Below, one piece after another: positions 1 through 8,124 of a stretch of DNA of 49,930 bases. Numbering within the stretch: position 1 is the first letter of the stretch; every line of letters starts with the position of its first letter. The DNA is taken from contig PKQY01000010.1 in NCBI GenBank assembly GCA_017577895.1, forward strand, positions 1-49,930, in the 5' to 3' direction. The notes below the pieces were generated by a model. The model saw only the letters and a list, made by a program, of their open reading frames with translations. It was not told the origin of the DNA and did not search any database. The stretch is from Bacillota bacterium. Lineage in GTDB: Bacteria > Bacillota > Bacilli > ZCTH02-B2. The translations under genes were made by a program, and so were the position numbers.

Positions 1-134
1 GCTCACGCTTTTGGTGATGAACCTGGAGAGGCGACTTCGCCTTCTTTTGTACGCATTTTTAAGATTGTTCTTCAGGCTAGCTCCACCTGTTCAAATAACG
101 ACATCATGATTCGTTCAGCAGTCCCTATTTAATT

Positions 135-622
135 CGGACGTTACTCCAGATCAAGCGCTATTACCCGGTCATTCCGATCTTCCTTTTTTGTCCGCCAGGC
201 GAATGGGCCTCCTCGCCCCAACTGCGGCATTTGGCCAGTTCCGGTTGGTTCCGAATTCTCACGCCAAAAGACGATACAGAACTGTGCTACCACTACAACG
301 AGGCCCATATTTTTGTCAGTTCGTCCACGTACGATGCGGCTTCCCTTCCCGGCCTGAAGCCATGCGGTGCGGTGCGGCCTTCGTCACCGTCTACAACAGC
401 GGCAATGCCGACTATTGTCGGCACGAAGTCAATTGTTTGATGAGTTATCGGTACGAAAACCGACTGTTTTACGATTTGGATCGGCTGATTCACAACCCCG
501 AATTGCGAAGCCGGCTGGCCCGCGAAGGGGAAAAGGAAGCGGCCAAATGGACCTGGGAACGCAGTGTCCATGCATTTGAAACTGCCATTTCCCGGATTTT
601 GCAAGGCATTCCGGCTCCTTAG
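135..622 (+). pseudogene. Frameshifted, 5'-truncated glycosyltransferase (GT4-like) remnant
   Basis: Two adjacent reading frames together give the C-terminal half of a GT4-type glycosyltransferase. The frame open from about 99 to 355 gives a segment with RILTPKDDTELCYHYNEAH and FVSSSTYDAASLPGL. The frame from about 355 to 622 continues with EAMRCGAAFV and a C-terminal helix. The join fits loss of one G near 353-357 (ggcctgaagcc where ggcctggaagcc is expected), which would restore the usual E-x7-E-like stretch. Upstream of 99 the same frame has several stops, so the N-terminal Rossmann half is missing. It is probably a decayed paralogue of the intact GT4 gene that follows at 755. A sequencing error could explain the frameshift but not the missing 5' half. 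Confidence 0.7.
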
Positions 623-754
623 GCGCGGCAGGCGTGCGACCTGTCGTTGGACAGGGACGGCTTGTCCCAACGGCAAATTGGATGCATACCCCGTCCCCAC
701 TGTTGAGACTCAAGAATACGCTATGCTAGGAAGTGACACCGGGAGGGATGTCCA

Positions 755-1768
755 ATGAAAGTCGTCATTCCCATGGGGGTCTTACACCTCAGCGGAGGGT
801 GTAAAGTCTTGATCGACATTGCCAACGCCCTCGTTCAGCGAGGACATGAAGTCGTCATCCCGTTGTTGTCCGTCACAACCCATGTTTATCCGGTCAAAGC
901 GCAACTGCTCCCGATTCCCCGTCTGGAACCGCATTACATCCCTTATGGTGATGTGGTGCTGCCCAACTTTTACACGACGTTTTTGCCCGCTTACTATGCC
1001 TGGCCGCAGCAGACGGTCCGCCTCAGTCTCGGGTTTGAGCCGTACTGGGTGCCGGACAAGGCGACGGCGTTATGGACCTACCGCCAAGGGGTACCCATCA
1101 TTTCCATCTCCCGCTGGTTGGACGAACAAATCTTTCAGCACGTCGGCCAACGCTCCACCGTCGTGAATCCCGGTGTCGATCCGGCCACTTTCCAACCGCG
1201 GGCGTTGAACAAATTCGATCACAACCGGACGAAGATCATTTTATATATCGCGCGCGATCCGGCATACGGATACGCCATGAAAGGATTTTTCGACTTTGTC
1301 CAAGCCATGCAATTGGTGCGTAGCCGCTATCCCGGAAATTTGCTCGTTTATTTGGTCTGTCCCGAAAGAGATTTGCATCTGCCCGGCGTTCCGTACCGAA
1401 TCTTTCGCCCGTCCAGCGACCAAGATATGGCCGTCCTTTACCAATCGGCCGATCTGTTCGTCTCGTCGTCCTGGTATGAAGGGTATGCCCTCCCGCCCCT
1501 GGAAGCCATGGCCTGCGGCACGCCGGTGGTGGCGACCAACTCGGGGGGATTGTTGGATTATTGCACCCATTTGGTCAACGCCTATCTCACCCCGCCGCGC
1601 AACCCGCAGGCGTTGGCCGACGGGATTTTGGCCGTTTTGACCGACAAGGCGTTGTACGAACGGCTGTTGGCCGGCGGGCTGAAAGTGGCCCAAACATTTA
1701 CAAAACAACGGTTTGAACAGCAAATCATCGAGACGCTGGAACATCTGTACCGCCAACGGCACCGGTGA
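755..1768 (+). CDS. Glycosyltransferase family 4 (GT-B fold)
   Basis: A 337-residue protein that probably transfers a sugar from a nucleotide donor to a surface glycan in the cytoplasm. The N-terminal domain has the GG loop (residues 14-15) after the first beta strand. The C-terminal donor domain carries the E-x7-E motif (E242 and E250, in EGYALPPLEAMACG), typical of GT4 retaining enzymes. A GGGAGGG ribosome site lies 7 bases before the ATG. It is followed after 69 bases by a GT2 gene on the same strand and preceded by a decayed paralogue. The context of coat-like genes suggests a role in spore surface glycosylation. The donor and acceptor cannot be read from the sequence. Confidence 0.85.
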   Translation: MKVVIPMGVLHLSGGCKVLIDIANALVQRGHEVVIPLLSVTTHVYPVKAQLLPIPRLEPHYIPYGDVVLPNFYTTFLPAYYAWPQQTVRLSLGFEPYWVPDKATALWTYRQGVPIISISRWLDEQIFQHVGQRSTVVNPGVDPATFQPRALNKFDHNRTKIILYIARDPAYGYAMKGFFDFVQAMQLVRSRYPGNLLVYLVCPERDLHLPGVPYRIFRPSSDQDMAVLYQSADLFVSSSWYEGYALPPLEAMACGTPVVATNSGGLLDYCTHLVNAYLTPPRNPQALADGILAVLTDKALYERLLAGGLKVAQTFTKQRFEQQIIETLEHLYRQRHR

Positions 1769-1837
1769 AGGGCGGTTTGCTGCCGGTTGAGGAGGGTCAA
1801 CGAGTCGCGCGAAAGTTTCTTTGTTAGGAGGTTCAGG

Positions 1838-2536
1838 ATGGTCGGACCGGTAACCGTTTCGGTGGTCATTCCGTTTTACAATTGTCCGTATGTGGATCAA
1901 GCCATTGAAAGTGCCCTCGGGCAGACGTACCCTTACGTCGAAGTCATCGTCGTCAACGACGGCTCTCATCAATATAAGGAAAAAATCGTTCCGTACATGC
2001 CCCGCATTCGATACGTAGAAAAAGCCAATGGCGGCACGGCGACGGCCCTCAACATGGGCATCCGCTATGCCTCCGGGCAGTATTTTGCTTGGTTGAGCGC
2101 CGACGATGTGTTTGACCGGGAAAAAATTGCCAAACAATTGCAATGGATGCAACAGCATCGGGCGTTGGCCAGCTTTACGGCTTATCGACTCATCGATGCC
2201 AACGGCCGCGTCATCGGCCAACCGTCTTCCTTTTGGCTGGCCGACCGGGCCCGCTTTTTTGAACACATGAAACAGCACTGTCTCATTAACGGCAGCACAG
2301 TCATGCTCCACATGGACATTTTTCGTCAGGTGGGCCTGTTTGATGAATCGTTGCGTTATGCCCACGACTACGAATTTTGGCTGCGGGTGCTTCTGTACCA
2401 TCATTTTCAATTTGTGCCGGAACGGCTGTTGTCTTACCGGGTGCACGAACAGATGGGCACGGTTCGCCATACCCAGCACGTCTTGGCAGAAGCGGCCCTG
2501 GTCCAGGCCAAGTACCGTCACATCTCGCTCCGATAA
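1838..2536 (+). CDS. Glycosyltransferase family 2 (GT-A fold)
   Basis: A 232-residue GT2 enzyme. The start is the ATG at 1838 behind a strong TAGGAGG site; a longer in-frame reading from 1787 lacks one. The N-terminal nucleotide-binding strand is VSVVIPFYN, followed by VVNDGS (39-43 region) and the metal-binding acidic motif SADD (87-90) after the WLSADD strand. The acceptor-side region has the HDYEFWLRVL pattern common in GT2 enzymes. Length is near the minimum for a GT-A domain and no membrane anchor is seen. It lies just downstream of the GT4 gene in the same direction, so the two probably act on the same glycan. It ends convergent with the DUF1360 gene. Confidence 0.85.
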   Translation: MVGPVTVSVVIPFYNCPYVDQAIESALGQTYPYVEVIVVNDGSHQYKEKIVPYMPRIRYVEKANGGTATALNMGIRYASGQYFAWLSADDVFDREKIAKQLQWMQQHRALASFTAYRLIDANGRVIGQPSSFWLADRARFFEHMKQHCLINGSTVMLHMDIFRQVGLFDESLRYAHDYEFWLRVLLYHHFQFVPERLLSYRVHEQMGTVRHTQHVLAEAALVQAKYRHISLR

Positions 2537-2564
2537 CGTCACCTTCTCCCGATGAACGGCTGTT

Positions 2565-2924
2565 CTATCCGTCCAAATACAGTTTCGTCTCGAGAAAAGC
2601 GGCCGCTCCGGCCACGGCCAAGACGCACAGCAGTGGAAAAGTGGCCGGAACAAGCCAGTGCAGCGCCACGACCAAAGCCGATGACCAGATGCCGACGCAC
2701 CAATGGCAGCTGAGCAACGTCCCGAGCCATTGCCGGAGGCCCGTTCCTTTGAGATGGACATGACGCACCACCCGCCCGGTACCGTCATCTTCGTACGTGA
2801 CGGTGAAAAACGGGTCTCGCAAAAATGCCGTAATTTCGTCGTACACAATCAGGCGGGTTAGCCGAAAACTGGCCAAGACAAGCACGACCAATTCCAGCCA
2901 CGTCAACTCCATGGCCCACTCCAT
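2565..2924 (-). CDS. DUF1360 family membrane protein (YngL-like, sporulation-associated)
   Basis: A 119-residue protein matching the DUF1360 family, which includes the B. subtilis sporulation protein YngL. An N-terminal hydrophobic helix (LTWLELVVLVLASFRLTRL) leads into a conserved SFRLTRLIVYD region. A Cys-x2-Cys segment (LSCHWCVGIWSS) and a C-terminal hydrophobic pair of segments follow; this C-x2-C-x-G-x-W pattern is diagnostic for the family. The ATG at 2924 has a GGAGG about 7 bases upstream. It lies 25 bases after the stop of the gene starting at 4173, so the two likely form one operon read from a sigma-E-like promoter near 4270. Its biochemical role is unknown. Confidence 0.75.
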   Translation of the reverse strand: MEWAMELTWLELVVLVLASFRLTRLIVYDEITAFLRDPFFTVTYEDDGTGRVVRHVHLKGTGLRQWLGTLLSCHWCVGIWSSALVVALHWLVPATFPLLCVLAVAGAAAFLETKLYLDG

Positions 2925-2949
2925 CTCCTTTCCTCCCTCCCTCTTGCCG

Positions 2950-4173
2950 TCAGTAAGACAAGACAATCCGATTGTTGGCGGAAAACTGCAGTTGCGGTTC
3001 GCGAAAAAAGACCGCTCCTTCCACAGTGACGTATCCGCCGCGTCCATGCCCTGTTGTCCGCACCGACAATTGAAAATTTTGAAAAGGAAAAACGGTATGT
3101 GGTGCGATGTGGACCGGATGGACCGGGGCGATCCAGTGTTCCCCGGGCCGTTTTTCTTGCGCCAGCTCTTCGGGTTTCAACAGTCGCCATCCCTTGACCC
3201 CATCGGCCCCTTGGATTCCCAAGGTTTCCACCATGTGGGCGGGCAACATTTGCCCGCTCAACTGCGCGTTGTCCGGCGGGTCAATCCGCAAGCAAATGAC
3301 GGGGTTCGTCAAGATGGCTTGGCCGGTGTTTTTGATGTACAAGTTTCCCCGAACGATCAGCGGTTGGTGTTCCAATTCAGACCGGATGACTGTGTAGTCA
3401 AAAAACACTTCTGCAGCCCATGTTCCCGGTTGTCGGGCCGGAGCCGCATGCCCGTCGGTCGATGCGGTCCTTTCCCCCGCGGTTTTGGCGGCCGGCGGGG
3501 CCGGTGCGCTGGAGCCGGTCAACCAATTCATGAGGGCCGGTTTGAGACAAGCCCAAATCGAGACACGGGCTTCTTGCAAGAAGAAGCGGATCAGGCCGGA
3601 GGCGACGGCCAAAACGCAGGTTTGGGCAAACTGCTTCCTGGCCGTTGGCGGCATGGATGCAGGTAAGCAGCACGCGATTTCCGTCACCGACAATGCCGCA
3701 CCGGAAGGGCGGCTCTCCACGCGGGTCAACAGGTCCGCTTGTTTTAATTCCCGTTCCAAAACGTCGACGAGGGACCGGCGGCGATCACGCTCGTTCGTAT
3801 AGAGCAAGGCATGGGGTTCGGCCGTCGATTCGTCCAACCGGGCGGTGATCTGAACCGCGAATTGGGCCAAGGGTGCAACGGATGCCGAAGACGAAAAAAC
3901 GACCCCGATGCCGGCATGGACGAGGAACTGTTGGAGCTGAAGCAACATCTCCCGTTCCAGTTGCTGGGCATCGGCGGTGGCCGACGGATGGTCGCCCCAT
4001 ATCAAGACACAAATGTTGCCGGCCAGTCCCGAGCGCAGGTCGACGCGGGAAGGTTCGGTTTCCCAACGGAAGGCGATGCCATTCTCCTCGCAAAACAGCC
4101 GCAAAGCCGGCAACATGGCGAACGGGATCGTTCCGCATGCTTGCCCGTCCCAAAAGACGGGGAACTCTTGCAA
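2950..4173 (-). CDS. Uncharacterised 407-residue protein with a possible decayed amidase_3-like domain
   Basis: I do not recognise an established family over the full length. Residues about 50-210 run in the same order as an N-acetylmuramoyl-L-alanine amidase (amidase_3): a core strand (GNICVLIWGDHPSA in place of VVLDPGHGG), a helix and strand ending VVFSS in place of V.LTR, an ALLYTNE region in place of the SIHAN strand, and a terminal segment CCLPASMPP...LAVASGLIRFF. The zinc-binding His and Glu residues are not in place, so catalysis is unlikely. After a Pro/Ala linker (about 222-255) comes a C-terminal beta-rich domain (about 255-407) with NGL-type strands. The start is taken as TTG at 4173 behind GGGGGAGGAGG; the spacing is short. 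It is divergent from the GalNAc-transferase-like gene and co-directional with the DUF1360 gene. Confidence 0.6.
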   Translation of the reverse strand: MQEFPVFWDGQACGTIPFAMLPALRLFCEENGIAFRWETEPSRVDLRSGLAGNICVLIWGDHPSATADAQQLEREMLLQLQQFLVHAGIGVVFSSSASVAPLAQFAVQITARLDESTAEPHALLYTNERDRRRSLVDVLERELKQADLLTRVESRPSGAALSVTEIACCLPASMPPTARKQFAQTCVLAVASGLIRFFLQEARVSIWACLKPALMNWLTGSSAPAPPAAKTAGERTASTDGHAAPARQPGTWAAEVFFDYTVIRSELEHQPLIVRGNLYIKNTGQAILTNPVICLRIDPPDNAQLSGQMLPAHMVETLGIQGADGVKGWRLLKPEELAQEKRPGEHWIAPVHPVHIAPHTVFPFQNFQLSVRTTGHGRGGYVTVEGAVFFREPQLQFSANNRIVLSY

Positions 4174-4265
4174 CCTCCTCCCCCCTTGTTCGGCAACTCG
4201 TAACAGGCCCCTTCCTCTCTTTCTGCTTCTTTCCCTTGACGAAACAGGACACTTTCCCTGCGTTC

Positions 4266-4290
4266 ATTGTATGTCGGCCGACGAAGAATG
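4266..4290 (-). promoter_or_regulatory. Sigma-E-like promoter for the 4173-2565 gene pair
   Basis: On the minus strand the octamer CATACAAT (4273 to 4266) is a perfect match to the sigma-E -10 consensus. A weaker GGCATT element lies 12-14 bases upstream at the -35 position. The start codon at 4173 is about 85 bases downstream. This suggests mother-cell expression during sporulation. Confidence 0.5.
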
Positions 4291-4321
4291 CCACTGTTGG
4301 CGCGAAGGGGCCATCCGGGGC

Positions 4322-4347
4322 ACCGGTCGGACGTTGCGGCATAGGAT
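4322..4347 (+). promoter_or_regulatory. Sigma-K-like promoter for the GalNAc-transferase-like gene
   Basis: AC at 4322-4323 is followed after exactly 16 bases by CATAGGAT (4340-4347), matching the sigma-K pattern AC-N16-CATAnnnT. The ribosome site AAAGGAG and the ATG at 4372 follow closely. The same CATAGGAT octamer recurs before the gene at 5378. Confidence 0.5.
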
Positions 4348-4371
4348 GTCGGGTAAGAAAGGAGTGAGCCC

Positions 4372-5253
4372 ATGTCCGATGCGGGTTTGCCTCTCGTTTC
4401 GGTGATCATTCCGGTGAAAAATGAAGGACAGAACGTGCGCATGACCGTGGAGTCGGCATTTCACGTCAAAACGCTCCATCCTTTTGAAATCATCGTCGTG
4501 GACGACGGCTCCACCGACGACGGGTGCCGCTTTTTGGATTCGTGGCGGGACAAACCGGTCAAGGTCTTGCGCACCGAGGGAATCGGTGCAGCGGCTGCCC
4601 GTAACTTGGGAGCGGAACACGCCCGGGGAGAGTTTTTCATTTTTTGCGATGCCCACCTTTTTTTCCAAAATTACTGGCTGGACCATTTGGTCAGCTTGAT
4701 CCAAAGCGGGCTGGCCGACGCCGTAACGCCGGGCATCGCCTCGATCCATCGTCCCAACGTCGTCGGTTATGGACAGACGCTGAACCGGATGTTGGGCGTT
4801 CAGTGGAACAAGGAAGCCTTGTCACCGGTGCCGACCGCCATCCTTCCGGGCGGCTGTTTGGCCATCGGGCGCCGCACGTTTTTCGATGTGGGCGGTTTTG
4901 ACCGAAAATTTCGCGTCTGGGGTTTTGAAGATGTGGAGTTGTCCATCAAGCTCTGGCTATTCGGTTACACGTGTTATGTGCAACCGCTGGTCAAAGTACT
5001 CCATTTGTTTCGCCAGTCCCATCCGTATTCGGTCACGATGGAACACGTTTACTACAACATGATGCGTATGGCGTACAGCCATTTCAATGAAACCCGCATT
5101 GCCGCGTGCCGAAACCTCATCCAACATGTCGATTCCTCCCGCATCGAAGAAGCGGTCTTGGCCGACGGGGTGTTGGAACAACGCCGTCAGTATATGGCCC
5201 GAAGGAAATACGACGACGAATGGTTTATGCGCCGCTTCGGCATTCCTTTCTGA
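4372..5253 (+). CDS. GT2 glycosyltransferase resembling polypeptide GalNAc-transferases
   Basis: A 293-residue GT-A fold enzyme. VSVIIPVKNE (9-18) and IVVDDGSTDD (41-50) form the nucleotide-binding half. Where most GT2 enzymes have D-x-D, this protein has FFIFCDAHLFF, a D-x-H motif (D93 and H95) as in polypeptide N-acetylgalactosaminyltransferases (GT27). The downstream region PGGCLAIGRRTF...VGGFD followed by VWGFEDVELSIKLWLFG (182-198) is also very like the GalNAc-transferase GGENLELSF segment. The reaction is therefore likely sugar transfer onto a Ser/Thr-rich protein or a related acceptor. The next gene encodes a protein with PTPTPTPT tracts, an obvious candidate substrate. A sigma-K-like promoter and AAAGGAG ribosome site precede it. 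The donor sugar is not determinable. Confidence 0.8.
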   Translation: MSDAGLPLVSVIIPVKNEGQNVRMTVESAFHVKTLHPFEIIVVDDGSTDDGCRFLDSWRDKPVKVLRTEGIGAAAARNLGAEHARGEFFIFCDAHLFFQNYWLDHLVSLIQSGLADAVTPGIASIHRPNVVGYGQTLNRMLGVQWNKEALSPVPTAILPGGCLAIGRRTFFDVGGFDRKFRVWGFEDVELSIKLWLFGYTCYVQPLVKVLHLFRQSHPYSVTMEHVYYNMMRMAYSHFNETRIAACRNLIQHVDSSRIEEAVLADGVLEQRRQYMARRKYDDEWFMRRFGIPF

Positions 5254-5308
5254 ACCTCCTCCTTCGTACCTGAAAGATTCACCTAAAAAATAGGCGTTTG
5301 CCTTACAA

Positions 5309-5335
5309 ACCAAATCCCCGCGTTCGCCATAGGAT
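5309..5335 (+). promoter_or_regulatory. Sigma-K-like promoter before the Cys/Pro-rich coat-like gene
   Basis: AC at 5309-5310 lies 17 bases before CATAGGAT (5328-5335), the same octamer as at 4340. The gene start is about 45 bases downstream. It fits late mother-cell expression of a spore surface protein; the spacing is one base longer than the sigma-K ideal. Confidence 0.4.
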
Positions 5336-5377
5336 GTATTGCATACTACAACTGACTGAAGAAAGGAAGGGTTTATT

Positions 5378-6643
5378 TTGGTGAGGCAAAATAAACTGAT
5401 TCAAGGTTTTCAAATTCCAACACCGACGCCGACACCGACTGCCCCTCTGCCGGTTCCCAATGACCTTCAGGAAGAATGCATACGCGTACAAAAAGTGTAT
5501 GACTGGGTCGTCTCGGCCAACCGTTACCAAAACAAAATCCAAATTCCGAGCGATTGCCTGGAACAAGTGAACCAAGCCATTCAAGCCGGACAAAATATCA
5601 CGGTGCAATGTGTGGAACCGGTCGTTCCGCCGACGTTTCCGCTCATTCCCAAACCGCAACCGACTCAGGGTCCCGAATTTTATTGCCGCATTGTCAGTAT
5701 CCGTCGGGAAAACATGCTGATTGGCGGCAATGTGGTGCGGGTCGGCATCGTCCGTTTCTTGTTCAGCGCCACGGTGTTGATTCGCATCTTTGCCGACGGC
5801 ACATTGCTGTGCGAATTCCCGGTGACGGTGCAATTTGACGAAGAAATCGTGCTCTGCCTGCCGGAACCGCTGGATGAAAACAACATCCTCTGCCGCATTA
5901 CGGCCATCGAGTGCACGCCGTTGGAACCGATTCTCGGCGGTCAAATTTTGCTGGATGTGGCCATCTGCAAAGAAATTCAAGTCGAAGCCGAAGTGAAACT
6001 CGAAGTCTTGGCGAAATTTTGCCAACCCCGCCCGAACGACATTCCCGTTCCGACACCGGCCCCTTCGGCGTTTCAATGCCCGCCCATCGTGTTTCCGGCC
6101 CAATGTCCGGAAATTTTCCCGCGGCAAAACTGCGATTGCCAAGCGACGGCCAACGTCATTCTCAGCAACTCTACAGTGTTGTTTGACGGCGTAGACGAAG
6201 TGGGAACGGAACAGCTGATTGCCGACATCTGCCCCAGCTGCAACCCGGGCGGCAGCATCTTCTCGTACACGTTTGTCGACACCATCTCGCCGACGCCCAC
6301 GCCGACACCGACCGACGAAGTGCCCGGCGATTTCAGCTTTGTCTTCACCCCGACTCAGATCAGCAGCCCGAGTTGCGCTGCCATTAACGGCGGCGGTTTG
6401 CAGGCGGTGGTTACGGGCACCGGCGTCCGGACCTTTACGGCCACCAACACGCAAGATACCCTTTCCTTTGAACTGACGCTTCGCGAATTGCCGGGGACGA
6501 CCGACGAGTACCGGCTCATCTTGCGCAATGCCTTGGGAACCATTGTGTTTGACACCGGGTTCAAAGCGGTACCGGATGCCAACCTCGTCGTCCAAGATTG
6601 CGTCACATTCCCGGATGTCATTCCCACGCCGTCGGTTCCCTAA
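5378..6643 (+). CDS. Cys-rich, Pro/Thr-repeat spore surface protein candidate
   Basis: A 421-residue protein, start TTG 5378 or GTG 5381 behind GGAAGGG. Residues 14-21 are a PTPTPTPT tract. Residues 34-215 contain a C-I-R-V-Q-K-V-Y-D-W-V-V opening and long beta-rich stretches, an organisation I associate with SPOCS/DUF3794-like spore proteins. Residues 223-235 form a Pro/Thr linker. Residues 234-288 are Cys-dense (QCPP, QCPE, NCDCQ, CPSC). Residues 304-312 are a second PTPTPTPT tract, before a C-terminal beta domain ending in VVQDC. There are about 18 cysteines and no signal peptide or membrane helix, as expected for a coat or exosporium protein assembled from the mother cell. The Pro-Thr tracts are likely O-glycosylation sites for the neighbouring glycosyltransferases. 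The family name is tentative. Confidence 0.6.
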   Translation: MVRQNKLIQGFQIPTPTPTPTAPLPVPNDLQEECIRVQKVYDWVVSANRYQNKIQIPSDCLEQVNQAIQAGQNITVQCVEPVVPPTFPLIPKPQPTQGPEFYCRIVSIRRENMLIGGNVVRVGIVRFLFSATVLIRIFADGTLLCEFPVTVQFDEEIVLCLPEPLDENNILCRITAIECTPLEPILGGQILLDVAICKEIQVEAEVKLEVLAKFCQPRPNDIPVPTPAPSAFQCPPIVFPAQCPEIFPRQNCDCQATANVILSNSTVLFDGVDEVGTEQLIADICPSCNPGGSIFSYTFVDTISPTPTPTPTDEVPGDFSFVFTPTQISSPSCAAINGGGLQAVVTGTGVRTFTATNTQDTLSFELTLRELPGTTDEYRLILRNALGTIVFDTGFKAVPDANLVVQDCVTFPDVIPTPSVP

Positions 6644-6683
6644 ACTGCTTGGGAGGCGTCATGGCCGATGGCTAGTCACTGAT

Positions 6684-6711
6684 GGGAGAACAGGTTTTCT
6701 CCCGTTTTTTT
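6684..6711 (+). terminator. Intrinsic terminator after the Cys/Pro-rich gene
   Basis: GGGAGAA (6684-6690) pairs with TTCTCCC (6697-6703) and is followed by G and seven T. It lies 40 bases after the stop codon at 6643. Confidence 0.8.
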
Positions 6712-6726
6712 GTTTCTGCCACATGA

Positions 6727-6748
6727 ACACTTTTTCCACCGGTACATA
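6727..6748 (+). promoter_or_regulatory. Possible sigma-K-like promoter before the coiled-coil gene
   Basis: AC at 6727-6728 precedes CATA (6745-6748) by 16 bases, and TATAAG follows soon after. The bases after CATA do not match the full -10 consensus, so this is weaker than the elements at 4322 and 5309. Confidence 0.3.
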
Positions 6749-6788
6749 TGTCTATAAGGAAGGTTGATTCGGAATGGGAGGTCGTTTC

Positions 6789-8036
6789 ATGGCAAATCAC
6801 CAAAAGGCCACGACGCGAACTTGGAAAGAACAAATGGCTATCTTGATTCGTCAGCGCAACTACTTTGAACAAAAAGCAAACCAATACCGCGCCGAACTGA
6901 AAGAGTTGAAAGAACAGCTGCAAAAAGAACAGAACCAGGAACACGGGTCACGCGACGAAGCCAATGCCCAGCTAAAGAAACAGGTTGACGAACTCGTGCG
7001 GCAATCTCGGGCAAAAGAAATGGAATACCAGCAGGTCATCGACCAGTTGACCCACAAAGTGAACGAATGGGAAAAAAAAGCGGCCGATTTGCGCAAGGCG
7101 TCGGAAGAAAAAGAAAAGCAGCTGAAACAGTTGAACGACATCATTAACAAACAACATCAACACATGTTGAAACAGCAGGAAAAGCATGAGGAAATCGAAC
7201 AAGAATTCCGCCGCGAACACGCCCGGTTAAGCGCCCTGCTGGCTGCTTGTCAGGACAAAGAAGCGGAACAACGGCAACGCTTTGAAAAGATGCTGGAAGC
7301 CAAAGAACAACAGCTGCAGCGGTTGGAAGCCATGCACCATGTAGCGGAAAAGACCATCGATGAATTGCGGCATCAGTTGGCGGAGTTGGAGGAAAAGGAA
7401 CAGGCGTCGCGCCGTCTGCTGGACGCGAAAGAAATGGAATTTCTGCAATGGGTCGAAGAAAAAGGGCAAGAATTTCGTCAACGGATGGAGAAGAAAGAGC
7501 AGGAATTTCGTGAGCAGTTGAAGGAAAAGGAGCGCCAGATTGAACGATTCAAAGAACAGCAGGAGAAATTTGAAGAACAGTTGAGGCTGAAAGATCAGAC
7601 CATTTCCCGATACCAGACGATGATGTTGGAATGGCAAAAGACGCCGGAAGAATGGGAGGACATTCATGGCCAGTTAAAGGAAAAAGAGGCGCAATTGGAG
7701 GAATACCTTCAACTGATTCAACAAAAAGACGAGCTGATTGCCCAGTACGAAACGACGGCCGAAGAATTGAAACAATCGTTGGAAAAGCTGCATGAAAAAA
7801 TACAGGCGCTGGAAGAAAAAGAAGAAAAGTACAAAAAAGCCATCCACGATTATCAAGAAAGAGAGACGAAATACAAAAAAATGTTGGAGCAAAACCGCCT
7901 GACCGAGCTGCGGGAGCCAGCGGTGCTGGTCCACGCCAACGGGCTCTCAGCGTCGGCCGGAAGTTTTTCGTCGTTTTTCAAACCGTATCACACGATTCAA
8001 CCGGTTCCGTTCAATCCGTTTAAAAACATGTCGTAG
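6789..8036 (+). CDS. Long coiled-coil protein, probable spore coat/exosporium component
   Basis: A 415-residue protein. The ATG at 6789 is chosen because GGGAGG lies 7 bases upstream; an ATG at 6774 would also be in frame. From about residue 15 to 370 it is almost entirely Glu/Lys/Gln-rich heptad sequence with no Pro-rich break and very few Gly, so it forms a long coiled-coil rod. The last 45 residues (about 370-415) change character to Ser, Phe and Pro (SSFFKPYHTIQPVPFNPFKNM), a likely anchoring tail. There is no signal peptide or membrane segment. The position between the Cys-rich protein and the JAMM pair, and the sporulation-like promoters nearby, suggest a structural role in the spore surface. 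The strong reading frames on the opposite strand are artefacts of the repetitive codons. Confidence 0.7.
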   Translation: MANHQKATTRTWKEQMAILIRQRNYFEQKANQYRAELKELKEQLQKEQNQEHGSRDEANAQLKKQVDELVRQSRAKEMEYQQVIDQLTHKVNEWEKKAADLRKASEEKEKQLKQLNDIINKQHQHMLKQQEKHEEIEQEFRREHARLSALLAACQDKEAEQRQRFEKMLEAKEQQLQRLEAMHHVAEKTIDELRHQLAELEEKEQASRRLLDAKEMEFLQWVEEKGQEFRQRMEKKEQEFREQLKEKERQIERFKEQQEKFEEQLRLKDQTISRYQTMMLEWQKTPEEWEDIHGQLKEKEAQLEEYLQLIQQKDELIAQYETTAEELKQSLEKLHEKIQALEEKEEKYKKAIHDYQERETKYKKMLEQNRLTELREPAVLVHANGLSASAGSFSSFFKPYHTIQPVPFNPFKNMS

Positions 8037-8124
8037 CATTCGGACAGCCGGGGCCATTGCCGTTTCCTTCCGGGCGAGCCATGAATAGCATGATCAACAA
8101 CCCACAAAGAAAGGAAGGGATAAC

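Noticed and set aside
1..134. Short frames before the glycosyltransferase remnant
   Set aside because: Relatively AT-rich, with several stops in the remnant's own reading frame; nothing coding or regulatory can be supported here.
1241..2848. 535-codon open frame on the minus strand
   Set aside because: It lies opposite two clear glycosyltransferase genes and has no family motifs; it is a shadow frame caused by GC-rich codon usage.
5420..6316. Short tandem repeats accgac/accgcc encoding PTPTPT
   Set aside because: These are coding repeats of the Pro-Thr tracts, too short for a minisatellite or CRISPR.
5303..6595. 430-codon open frame on the minus strand
   Set aside because: Antisense to the Cys/Pro-rich gene. 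His/Asp/Arg-rich composition without domains, and no ribosome site; shadow.
6860..7934. Several long Leu/Phe-rich minus-strand frames that look membrane-like
   Set aside because: They are the reverse complement of the Glu/Lys/Gln codons of the coiled-coil gene, which read as Phe/Leu; not real genes.
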